Both the position numbers and the translations under genes were made by a program. A model generated the notes under the pieces. The model had not been told where the DNA came from, searched no databases, and worked only from the letters and a program-made list of their open reading frames with translations. From NCBI GenBank assembly GCA_945910005.1, contig OX246744.1, forward strand, positions 40,682,906-40,746,905: DNA of 64,000 bases, written 5' to 3'. The DNA comes from Isoperla grammatica. Its lineage: Eukaryota; Arthropoda; Insecta; Plecoptera; Perlodidae. Positions 10,661 to 20,400 of this stretch are shown here, in pieces. Numbering within the stretch: position 1 is the first letter of the stretch; every line of letters starts with the position of its first letter.

Positions 10661-11725
10661 CATTTGTCCACTATCCACCCAATATCAAAATCTAACAGAA
10701 TCAGGAAGTCTACGTAATGAGGACGCAATGTCTACGCAATAAGGAACTGCATTATTGTCGGGCAAACCGGGAACGTCGAGTCGAGAAAGATGAACACTCA
10801 AATCTGTGAAAACAAGTTGCGAGCTATCGGCAAGTCTTCAAACCTGTCAGATTTATGGGTAGCAATAATTTGTCAGTTTACTGTGCCGCTCGGGATGGAT
10901 CCTCCTTTGTTTCGTGCACGTGGTTCTCAGCGGAGGGGAAGTTGGAGGAGTTGGGGGTGAAAGTGGCTTGTCTGAGCAAACACTGATCAGCAGCGCGCAC
11001 ACATAGTCATTTGTTTCCCCTGATTACTAGAAAACTATTAATCGAATACGTTTCAAATAAATTTATTTGTACGTCTTTAGATGAACAATTTTTCTTCCTG
11101 TTTTCAATTTTTTTCTAGGACAACGTGGACGGTTTTGAAAACATATTATGAAGTAGAGTATCAAAAAATTCGATAATTGCAAGATTGTATCACCTGCCAT
11201 GGGGCCTAAACTATAAATAATTATCAAAAAGTGCAAAACGGCAGAAGAATCGGACACTGTCCACTTGAAAACTGAGGCAACGGGAACTCTCTAGGGCAAA
11301 CGGTTCTCACGCAATCACCAGAAACAATAAGCACGGGAACGCCCTATACCGCTCTAAGTACGGATGGCTCTTAACGTTGACCTGCTCGGAGGACCAACTC
11401 GATGGGGATGCGAGCGGGAACTCCTGTAACTTGTTCGGTTATGTTTAGCGTTTTGCTCTCGGCTTGGTAGCTGGTCCTAGACTAGCCTCCAAGGTGTCTT
11501 TAATACATTTACATGCGATCAGTAGGCTTATGTTGCTACCTATTACTTTGTAGTGTTTATGTTTGAATTAGGCCCTAAATGTGTTTAGGGAGAAGCTTTT
11601 AAAAAAAATTCTGTTTGTTAATATTTAACGTTTTCTCCTAGCTGAGCGAGTGACCGTAAATTTTTCACCACCAAATCAGAATAGGCCTACTATGATTTTT
11701 GATCTAATACTGGACTGGGTACCAA
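10661..11725. other. Region 3' of the receptor gene
   Basis: No second gene is supported. The right part lies downstream of the receptor gene's stop codon and may include its 3' UTR or read-through region. Confidence 0.4.
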
Positions 11726-11731
11726 TTTATT
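11726..11731 (-). promoter_or_regulatory. Candidate polyadenylation signal AATAAA
   Basis: AATAAA on the minus strand about 59 nt 3' of the receptor gene's TAA stop. It is the nearest canonical hexamer in the right orientation. The region is AT-rich, so chance occurrence is possible. Confidence 0.4.
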
Positions 11732-11789
11732 AATTTGTTAATTTAATTTAAGTTTTTTTTTTATAAATCATCTAGTTTTGTATAGCTAG

Positions 11790-11958
11790 TTAAATAGTGG
11801 ACTGAACTAAAGTCGGTACCTCGTCACCGGAGCCGGAGGGTATGGGCGGCAACGGCGGCTCCCAGCTGCCCTCCGAATCATCGCTCTCGCAAGGATCACT
11901 CTCTTCTCGCTCGACCGGGATAGTCCCGGAACTGGCTTGAGACAACGGCTTATAGGCC
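11790..11958 (-). CDS. Last coding exon: cytoplasmic tail with PDZ-ligand-like C-terminus
   Basis: Phase 2 acceptor CCTTCCTTGCAG at 11959. The exon encodes 55 residues starting AYKPLSQASS, then an acidic stretch (EREESDPCESDDSEG), a proline-rich PPLPPIP, and a final VQSTI before TAA. S-T-I fits the class I PDZ ligand S/T-x-hydrophobic. PPLPPIP could bind SH3 or WW domains. It follows the TM exon, so the tail is intracellular. The 3' splice region of this exon is what the 82-bp array duplicates. Confidence 0.85.
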
Positions 11959-13005
11959 CTGCAAGGAAGGTGGAGACAGAGATGATCCCAACATCTGAAA
12001 CACGCACAAGGCTGTGGAACGAGACAACGGCATGCCGCCCCCCCAAGGAAGGTGCAGACAGAGATAGTCCCAACATCTGAAACACGCACAAGGCTGTGGA
12101 ACGAGACAACGGCATGCCGCCCCCCCCAGGAAGGTGCAGACAGAGATAGTCCCGACATCTGAAACACTCACAAGGCTGTGGAACGAGACAACGGCTTGCC
12201 GCCCCCCCAAGGAAGGTGGAGACAGAGATAGTCCCAACATCTGAAACACTCACAAGGCTGTGGAACGAGACAACGGCTTGCCGCCCCCCCAAGGAAGGTG
12301 GAGACAGAGATAATCCCAACATCTGAAACACTCACAAGGCTGTGGAACGAGACAACGGCTTGCCGCCCCCCCAAGGAAGGTGGAGACAGAGATAGTCCCA
12401 ACATCTGAAACACTCACAAGGCTGTGGAACGAGACAACGGCTTGCCGCCCCCCCAAGGAAGGTGGAGACAGAGATAATCCCAACATCTGAAACACTCACA
12501 AGGCTGTGGAACGAGACAACGGCTTGCCGCCCCCCCAAGGAAGGTGGAGACAGAGATAGTCCCAACATCTGAAACACTCACAAGGCTGTGGAACGAGACA
12601 ACGGCTTGCCGGCCCCCCAAGGAAGGTGGAGACAGAGATAGTCCCAACATCTGAAACACTCACAAGGCTGTGGAACGAGACAACGGCTTGCCGGCCCCCC
12701 AAGGAAGGTGGAGACAGAGATAGTCCCAACATCTGAAACACTCACAAGGCTGTGGAACGAGACAACGGCTTGCCGCCCCCCCAAGGAAGGTGCAGACAGA
12801 GATAGTCCCAACATCTGAAACACTCACAAGGCTGTGGAACGAGACAACGGCTTGCCGCCCCCCCAAGGAAGGTGGAGACAGAGATAATCCCAACATCTGA
12901 AACACTCACAAGGCTGTGGAACGAGACAACGGCTTGCCGGCCCCCCAAGGAAGGTGGAGACAGAGATAGTCCCAACATCTGAAACACTCACAAGGCTCTG
13001 GAACC
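11959..13005 (-). repeat. 82-bp array A: copies of the last exon's 3' splice region
   Basis: Thirteen near-identical 82-bp units lie between the TM exon and the last exon. On the minus strand each unit carries TCTCTGTCTCCACCTTCCTTG, the polypyrimidine tract of the genuine acceptor, and then AAGCCGTTGTCTC from the exon start. The genuine CAG/GGCCTAT junction is replaced by a G-run and CGGC, so the acceptor AG is lost in the copies. Each unit also has a separate GTGTTTCAG that could act as an acceptor. Long minus-strand open frames here are repeat artefacts. Confidence 0.9.
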
Positions 13006-13120
13006 TACCCACTTACTATGTCAATGTAATCTTACAAGTATGAAGCCTATGCCAAGTTTACCAAGTTGGCCGGTTCAAAACTAGGTCATATATTGATAGT
13101 TGTGGAATGACGGCACTTAC

Positions 13121-13238
13121 GTGTTTGCATTGTGGCCGCACCGACGATATATTAAGTAGAGAAAGAGGATGGCAAGCAGTATTGCTAACAGTGCAGCAAT
13201 GATGATGGCGGTTGGTTTGTTGATCATACCTCTTTTGC
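13121..13238 (-). CDS. Exon: transmembrane helix
   Basis: Phase 1 acceptor GTTTGTTTTAG, phase 2 donor GTAAGT. It encodes GKRGMINKPT, then about 22 hydrophobic residues (AIIIAALLAILLAILFLYLI), then YRRCGHNAN. The basic RR directly after the hydrophobic run is a stop-transfer signal, so the protein is type I with its C-terminus inside. The downstream intron carries the 82-bp array. Confidence 0.9.
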
Positions 13239-13358
13239 CTAAAACAAACAAAACTAAAGTGAAATGACTATAACTTCTTGTAATGATTGGTGTTGTTCAA
13301 CTTGTAAGTGGGACTAGACTAGAGTGTCAACATCCAGAATGAAGCAAAGAATGGTTAC

Positions 13359-13544
13359 CTAGTTTTGACTCATGCAAGGAAACTCCGTACGCAACGAGAA
13401 TGGTCTCTCTCCCTTCCTTCAGCACCCGACACTGGTAGAAACCTTCCACCGCCTCCCGGTTGTGGTAAGAAGGCGCCGTCAGGTGTGTTACTCTGCCGTT
13501 GTCTTTGATTGAGTAGACGACCGCGTCGCTTTTAGTTGGCTGCC
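13359..13544 (-). CDS. Exon: Ig domain, second half
   Basis: Phase 1 to phase 1, 62 codons, acceptor GTGTCTTGCAG and donor GTAACC. EAVEGFYQCRVL supplies the Y-x-C of the Ig F strand, and ETILVAYGVSL the G strand. It pairs with the cysteine in the previous exon. The short remainder leads to the TM helix. Confidence 0.88.
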
Positions 13545-13682
13545 CTGCAAGACACGAGTTATTCTTTTTATTGTATCGCACTTGTGGGGCCCTGGGCCCC
13601 CCTATGCCCTGTTGCCGGTAAATAAAGAAATGGAATTAAGGAGATACAGCTCAGCTACATTGACAGTTGGCTGCCCTGCAAG
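13535..13682 (-). repeat. Single duplicated exon edge next to Ig exon
   Basis: The 17-bp string GTTGGCTGCCCTGCAAG, spanning the genuine acceptor and first exon bases (13535-13551), recurs exactly at 13666-13682 in the upstream intron. Similar sequence follows in both copies. It is a two-copy version of the exon-edge duplications seen as large arrays elsewhere in this gene. Confidence 0.7.
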
Positions 13683-14055
13683 GACACAGCTGAGCTACGC
13701 TGGTGAGTCATTACGTTTGTTGCATGGCAATTATGCAGTCGGAGAAATGTGCTCTACACAACATATCTAATTCATCTCTAAGAGGAATTACAATATGACT
13801 AGTTAATTATTTGGGCAGCAGTGACTAAAGCACTGGTGATTTTATACTTGAAGTACGCTCCCCTGTTAAAAGTTTTAGCCCACAACCCATCGAGCTAAAC
13901 AGTGACATTGGACAAGGCACCACAAACCCTCGAGGTTTTGAATGTTGTCTTGTGTACGTGACTGATAACACATGTTTATCTGTGAACCCCGACACGTAGC
14001 TGTATTACTGTAGGCTTATAACTAGATGGACAGAGAGGGAAGGCGTCTACTTTAC

Positions 14056-14202
14056 CATCCATCGCTTCAATGATCGAGTCCAGACGCAGCCAGCTGGCCT
14101 TGACATTGCGCTCGTGTGAACTTGGATCCAGTTCCTCGGGATTGTAGTAACACTTGAGGTTGACTTGTTGGCCCATTACCATGGGCAGTTCGTGATACGC
14201 TT
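14056..14202 (-). CDS. Exon: Ig domain, first half
   Basis: Phase 1 to phase 1, 49 codons, acceptor GTTGCGTAG and donor GTAAAG. MGQQVNLKCYYN gives the B-strand cysteine, and KASWLRLDSII gives the core tryptophan of the C strand. Together with the next exon it forms one V/I-type Ig domain. Confidence 0.88.
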
Positions 14203-14338
14203 CTACGCAACACAGAACATAACATCTTTTTATTTATGATAATTATAAGCCCATGATCAGATTGAAGACTGGTTGCACAGATGTTCCTACATTAAGAAAG
14301 CCCACAACTGATGGTCAAATAGAATCCAGAGTGTCTAC

Positions 14339-14513
14339 CTGCAAAGCTGACTGAGCGCGAGGAAGCTCTGTGACCGGCGACCTCCAAGGAGGACAGCCGA
14401 GAGATGTCCTCCAGCTCTCCGTCTATGGCCAGATGACCCAACACCCCCGAGAGAGACGGAAACAGCTCAACGCCGTCGATACCGCTGCCCGTCACTTGTT
14501 GCTTGTATTGCCT
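14339..14513 (-). CDS. Exon: LamG2 C-terminal strand and stalk
   Basis: Phase 0 to phase 1, 175 nt, strong acceptor TGTCCACAG and donor GTAGAC. GVLGHLAIDGELEDISRL is the typical last LamG strand (G-x-hydrophobic near the C-terminus). About 25 further residues link to the Ig domain. Confidence 0.88.
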
Positions 14514-15132
14514 CTGTGGACAGAACGGGAGAGATATAGTTAACAACTCGTTGATACCAGCAGGTGTAGCCAAATGTTGGGATAGGATCCAACAGATTAC
14601 AGTAAACCCTCGTTAATACGAACATCAAGGGACCCAAAAATCATCAGTTCGTAATATAAAAATTCGCAATATCGCAAAAACGTCGAAATTCAATAGTACC
14701 AGCCAAAATAAACGTGTCTACAAACAATCAATGTTTTCCAATGGATAGTAGCGCGCGGGTATGACTTTTTGTGCGCGCATAGTAGGCGGACTAAGCAGGC
14801 ACGTTGCAGTGAGCAAGCCACGCCCCTCAACAGCTGTAAAGGCTTGCGCGCGCATCCGATCGCGCCTGCGGGCGGTGGAGGGGGAAGGGAAAACCAAGCA
14901 GCAACAAAACAAGTAGCTGCCTGCGACGACGTACGCTCGGCAGACAAAAATCTTGATACCTGCGCCTACTCTGCGAGTTGAACTCTCGGACACATTATTT
15001 TGTTTGTGCGGTTTCAAAATTATTAGTTCGTATTAAACAACGAACATTATGCAGTAGTACCACCCAGGGGATAAATAATTAGTTCGTATTACGTATTATG
15101 CGAAATTCGTTATATCCGTTTTATTTAACATT

Positions 15133-16327
15133 CACTACGTTTATCAAGCGGACTGGGTGCGGACTGAGCGGTGGGAGCTGAGTTCAGTGCGCACCGAGTT
15201 CGACTGATAAACACCTCAGCTCGAGCTTATTTCAGTTCTGTTAAGATGCCGATCTAGCCCGGTTTAATAGAACTGAGTCCCTGTTGGTAAACGGTTCCGG
15301 ACTGAAAGTGACATTTTAAATCAACAACAACAGCAACTGCATCCCGATTCACGCCAATCTTGCTACACGGAACAACTTCAAGAACTCCAGTCTTTGAGTC
15401 TTACAATTTCTCTAGTTATCAAAACTAGTATTACCCAGACGTCAACTACGCCTGCCAGGGTGCTTTCCGAAGCGTTTGTTGCACACGATCAACCACTGGA
15501 TCCAAGCGAAACGAGAAACCGAAGAACAAAATAAGGACATTTTTGGGAATCCTACAATGGACGCCTGCTTGAGAAACCAAGGTTAGAAGAAGAAATACAC
15601 CTATAACTGGAGCTGGTACTGTCTGTAGACCTATTTGTGACAAGTTATTATGTGAGCATTCGTTGTCTGTGTGATACAATATAAATTAATAATACAACTC
15701 AAGTTTTCAAGTGTTGGTTTATTCCCGGCTGAGCTAGGCTGACAGTGTAGAGGGCGAGGGTACCGTATTTTCCTTGCGAGGCCTTCTGCAGTACGGTAAA
15801 TATGTGACAGGGATTTGTATGGCATCAGCAAGCGCTTGATAATACACCAAGAATGTATTTTCTTCTTCAAACTGTTGCATGGTAAGCATATTGAAGGCCA
15901 TTTGACGTCGCCGCCTAATGATTCTTCTCTGGAAGTTTTGATTCATTTGAAGGAACTGAGCAAGTAAATTAAAAAGAAATAAATTGCATATAGGTAACAC
16001 ACTGGAGGGGTACATCGTTAAAAATGGTGCCCGGAAACGTTTATTATTTTTACAAACGTACTGACAAAAAACATTAAAAGATTCCGCAGAGCAGCTGTCA
16101 CAACACCATCTTCCAAACTAGACAGATGATGGTTGGCGCCCACCGCCCACTACCACTGCAAAGCGCACTGCCTGCTAGTGGGCCTTGTTGTAATAAACAA
16201 GGCCGTGCCTCGGTACCGAACTCGGTCCGTGATGGCTAGCCCGGGTTGAAGTATGCTTGCTAGACGGGTTCCGAACTCGGTTCGTACTGAAGTCAGTCCG
16301 AACCCAGTCCGCTTGATAAACGTAGTG
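15133..16327. mobile_element. Nested TIR element with 3-bp duplication
   Basis: The left end CACTACGTTTATCAAGCGGA is matched by its reverse complement ending at 16327, and similarity extends through GACTGGGT. Both sides are flanked by ATT (15130-15132 and 16328-16330). A 3-bp target duplication suggests a PIF/Harbinger-like element. The interior holds GC-rich inverted sequence near each end and a short minus-strand reading frame. Confidence 0.65.
15734..16015 (-). CDS. Short reading frame inside nested TIR element
   Basis: ATG-initiated, 93 codons. It begins MYPSSVLP with a hydrophobic stretch, then a basic segment RRIIRRRRQM, then an acidic/aromatic part (FEEENTFLVYYQAL). Its position inside a TIR element suggests the N-terminal part of a transposon protein, which would fit PIF/Harbinger. 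I recognise no diagnostic domain, and it may be non-functional. Confidence 0.3.
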   Translation of the reverse strand: MYPSSVLPICNLFLFNLLAQFLQMNQNFQRRIIRRRRQMAFNMLTMQQFEEENTFLVYYQALADAIQIPVTYLPYCRRPRKENTVPSPSTLSA

Positions 16328-16882
16328 ATTGAGTGTCCTATTTACGCGGGCTGGGTCTTGCTTACTATTCGTATTATCTGAGAATTTGCACTAACCGAGT
16401 TCGTTTTACCGAGGGTTTACTGTACTTATATTTATTTATTGTACCCTTAGATTATTTCCTCAAATCCAACCCCATTTTCTAAAACTTCTGCTGAAGTAGA
16501 ATGATTCGTGTTGTTTATAAATAAAGCCACTTGATGTGATTCATTGATGATATTATGATACAATTGATGACCTATTGGCAGCCTGGTCTTTGTTTCTTGG
16601 CTTCTCGTGCCGACGCAACAACTAGCGGGGGCTAGTTGTCTCTTTGTCCGAACATTTATGACGCCTCGATATAATACAGCATTTGCACTTTGATTCATAT
16701 GTTCATCATGAAGTTTCTTATAGCTTTATCGCTCATCAATGTGTAAAAAGGCTACTAGATGTTTTTGTTTGTAATTAAAAAACATATTTGTTTCAAATTG
16801 CCCCACTAACAAAAGTGCATATCATTGTAACTGTCAAGTGAATGAAGCCTCCAAAGCCTACAAAAAGATATGATGGTCTTAC

Positions 16883-17035
16883 TCTCAAGTGTTGCGGGAT
16901 ATTGCCGATGTAAAAGCTCCCCTTGCAAGACGCGCTGGTCATCTCGTGTTCCGTCGCTGTAGCAGACAAGGAAACTCGCTCGCCTCCGTTGACTGTCATA
17001 CCCACGTCGCACGGTCCGTTCTCACAAACACCGTC
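16883..17035 (-). CDS. Exon: LamG2 middle
   Basis: Phase 0 to phase 0, 51 codons, acceptor GTGTTGCAG and donor GTAAGA. MTVNGGERVSLSAT, the paired cysteines and GSFYIGNIPQHL match the LamG segment with a conserved Y-I-G-G/N-x-P. The 113-bp array and a plain AT-rich stretch fill the intron upstream. Confidence 0.9.
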
Positions 17036-17082
17036 CTGCAACACAGAGACACTATAGTTCGCGTGTCAGACACAGAGCTTTC

Positions 17083-17475
17083 TTGTGATATTTTATTTAT
17101 GTATTCTATATTTTTATTTATTTATTTTTTAATTATTTATTTATATTTATTTATTTATTTATCTATCTAATGTATCTACCCTAGTTGGTTATAAAACTGA
17201 TTTGCAATGGAGGACAATAAATATAACAATAAATAATAAAATATTACAAGAATAGCAAACAACAAAACAAATATAGAAAGAAAAAAAAACATGAGGACAT
17301 ATCAAAACATTGTCTTGTAAGAAATGGGAATAACTGTACTCCATTACTTCGAGGAAGATCAGCTTTTACTTGAATGAAATATTATAGTGCAGTGAAAGGC
17401 AACAACCTTGCTAACTGGTCGGTCCTCTCTAGGCTGGGTGAGAACTCAACAGCGTGCGAGGTAGTGAGACGACTG
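17083..17475. other. AT-rich intron end beside array B
   Basis: (TTTA)n-like microsatellite at 17092-17165, then A-rich sequence, then a short GC-richer junction. No exon is supported. Confidence 0.5.
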
Positions 17476-17485
17476 AGTTGAACTC

Positions 17486-20400
17486 ACCCTCAGCTCAACC
17501 TCCAAGTGGAGGTCAGACAACATGACCTCCGTGTACTCACCCTGAGCTCCCCACCCCTGTTGACCGCCACGTGTATCCACTGCCCCGCGACGGCTTCCAG
17601 GGGACTCTCGACCATCAAGTGGAGGTCAGACAACATGGCCTCCGTGTACTCACCCTGAGCTCCTCGCCCCTGTTGACCGCCACGTGTATCCACTGCCCCG
17701 CGACGGCCTCCACGGGACTCTCGCTCTCCGAGTGGAGGTCAGACAACATGGCCTCCGTGTACTGAGCTCCCCGCCCCTGTTGACCGCCACGTTTATCCAC
17801 TGCCCCGCGACGGCCTCCACGGGACTCTCGCCCTCCGAGTGGAGGTCAGACAACATGGCCTCCGTGTACTGAGCTCCCCGCCCCTGTTGACCGCCACGTT
17901 TATCCACTGCCCCGCGACGGCCTCCACGGGACTCTCGCCCTCCGAGTGGAGGTCAGACAACATGGCCTCCGTGTACTGAGCTCCCCGCCCCTGTTGACCG
18001 CCACGTTTATCCACTGCCCCGCGACGGCCTCCTGGGGACTCTCGACCTCCGAGTGGAGGTCAGACAACATGACCTCCGTGTACTCACCCTGAGCTCCCCG
18101 CCCCTGTTGACCGCCACGTGTATCCACTGCCCCGCGACGGCCTCCACGGGACTCTCGCCCTCCGAGTGGAGGTCAGACAACATGACCTCCGTGTACTCAC
18201 CCTGAGCTCCCCGCCCCTGATGACCGCCACGTGGATCCACTGCCCCGCGACGGCCTCCACGGGACTCTCGCCCTCCGAGTGGAGGTCAGACAACATGACC
18301 TCCGTGTACTCACCCTGAGCTCCCCGCCCCTGTTGACCGCCACGTGTATCCACTGCCCCGCGACGGCCTCCAGGGGACTCTTGCCCTCCGAGTGGAGGTC
18401 AGGCAACATGGCCTCCGTGTACTGAGCTCCCCACCCCTGTTGACCGCCACGTGTATCCACTGCCCCGCGACGGCCTCCACGGGACTCTCGACTTCCGAGT
18501 GGATGTCAGACAACATGACTACCGTGTACTCACCCTGAGCTCCCCGCCCCTGTTGACCGCCACGTGTATCCACTGCCCCGCGACGGCCTCCACGGGACTC
18601 TCGACCTCTGAGTGGAGGTCAGACAACAAGACCTCCGTGTACTCACCCTGAGCTCCCCGCCCCTGTTGACCGCCACGTGTATCCACTGCCCCGCGACGGC
18701 CTCCACGGGACTCTCGACCTCCGAGTGGAGGTCAGACAACATGGCCTCCGTGTACTCACCCTGAGCTCCCCGCCCCTGTTGACCGCCACGTGTATCCACT
18801 GCCCCGCGACGGCCTCCAGGGGACTCTCGCCCTCCGAGTGGAGGACAGGCAACATGACCTCCGTGTACTCACCCTGAGCTCCTCGCCCCTGTTGACCGCC
18901 ACGTGGATCCACTGCCCCGCGACGGCCTCCACGGGACTCTCGACTTCCGAGTGGAAGTCAGACAACATGACCTCCGTGTACTCACCTTGAGCTCCTCGCC
19001 CCTGTTGACCGCCACGTGGATCCACTGCCCCGCGACGGCCTCCACGGGACTCTCGACCTCCAAGTGGAGGTCAGACAACATGACCTCCGTGTACTCACCC
19101 TGAGCTCCCCGCCCCTGTTGACCGCCACGTGGATCCACTGCCCCGCGACGGCCTCCAGGGGACTCTCACCTCCAAGTGGAGGTCAGACAACATGACCTCT
19201 GTGTACTCACCCTGAGCTCCCCGCCCCTGTTGACCGCCACGTGTATCCATTGCCCTGCGACGGCCTCCACAGGACTCTCGACCTCCGAGTGGAGGTCAGA
19301 CAACATGACCTCCGTGAACTCACCCTGAGCTCCCCGCCCCTGTTGACCGCCACGTGTATCCATTGCCCTGCGACGGCCTCCACGGGACTCTCGACCTCCG
19401 AGTGGAGGTCAGAGGTCATGACCTCCGTGTACTCACCCTGAGCTCCCCGCCCCTGTTGACCGCCACGTGTATCCACTGCCCCGCGACGGCCTCCACGGGA
19501 CTCTCGACCTCCGAGTGGAGGTCAGGCAACATGGCCTCCGTGTACTCACCCTGAGCTCCCCGCCCCTGTTGACCGCCACGTGTATCCACTGCCCCGCGAC
19601 GGCCTCCACGGGACTCTCGACCTCCGAGTGGAGGTCAGACAACATGGCCTCCGTGTACTCACCCTGAGCTCCCCGCCTCTGTTGACCGCCACGTGTATCC
19701 ACTGCCCCGCGACGTCCTCCAGGGGACTCTCGACCTCCGAGTGGAGGTCAGACAACATGGCCTCCGTGTACTCGCCCTGAGCTCCCCGCCCCTGTTGACC
19801 GCCACGTGTATCCACTGCCCCGCGACGGCCTCCAGGGGACTCTCGACCTCCGAGTGGAGGTCAGACAACATGGCCTCCGTGTACTCACCCTGAGCTCCCC
19901 GCCCCTGTTGACCGCCACGTGTATCCACTGCCCCGCGACGGACTCCACGGGACTCTCGACCTCCGAGTGGAAGTCAGACAACATGGCCTCCGTGTACTCA
20001 CCCTGAGCTCCCCGCCCCTGTTGACCGCCACGTGGATCCACTGCCCCGCGACGGCCTCCACGGGACTCTCGCCCTCCGAGTGGAGGTCAGACAACATGAC
20101 CTCCGTGTACTCACCCTGAGCTCCCCGCCCCTGTTGACCGCCACGTGTATCCACTGCCCCGCGACGGCCTCCACGGGACTCTCGACCTCCGAGTGGAGGT
20201 CAGGAAACATGACCTCCGTGTACTCACCCTGAGCTCCCTGCCCCTGTTGACCGCCACGTGTATGCACTGCCCCGCGACGGACTCCACGGGACTCTCGACC
20301 TCCGAGTGGAGGTCAGGAAACATGACCTCCGTGTACTCACCCTGAGCTCCCCACCCCTGTTGACCGCCACGTGTATCCACTGCCCCGCGACGGCCTCCAC

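Larger units (their letters stand above)
14600..16422. mobile_element. pogo/Tigger-like TIR element in intron
   Basis: The left end is CAGTAAACCCTCGTTAATAC and the right end is GTTTTACCGAGGGTTTACTG, a clear inverted terminal repeat. TA flanks both sides (14598-14599 and 16423-16424). A terminal CAGT..ACCCTCG with TA target is the known signature of pogo/Tigger-type mariner relatives. The element lies in the intron between two LamG2 exons. A second element is nested inside, and no pogo transposase is seen. Confidence 0.75.

Noticed and set aside
11790..12331. Alternative long last exon read through the 82-bp array
   Set aside because: Array units are 82 bp, so reading through shifts frame repeatedly. 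The short exon starting at 11958 keeps phase with the TM exon.
16447..16698. 83-codon ATG frame in the LamG2 intron
   Set aside because: No recognisable domain and no splice sites in phase with the receptor gene. Coding evidence is too weak.
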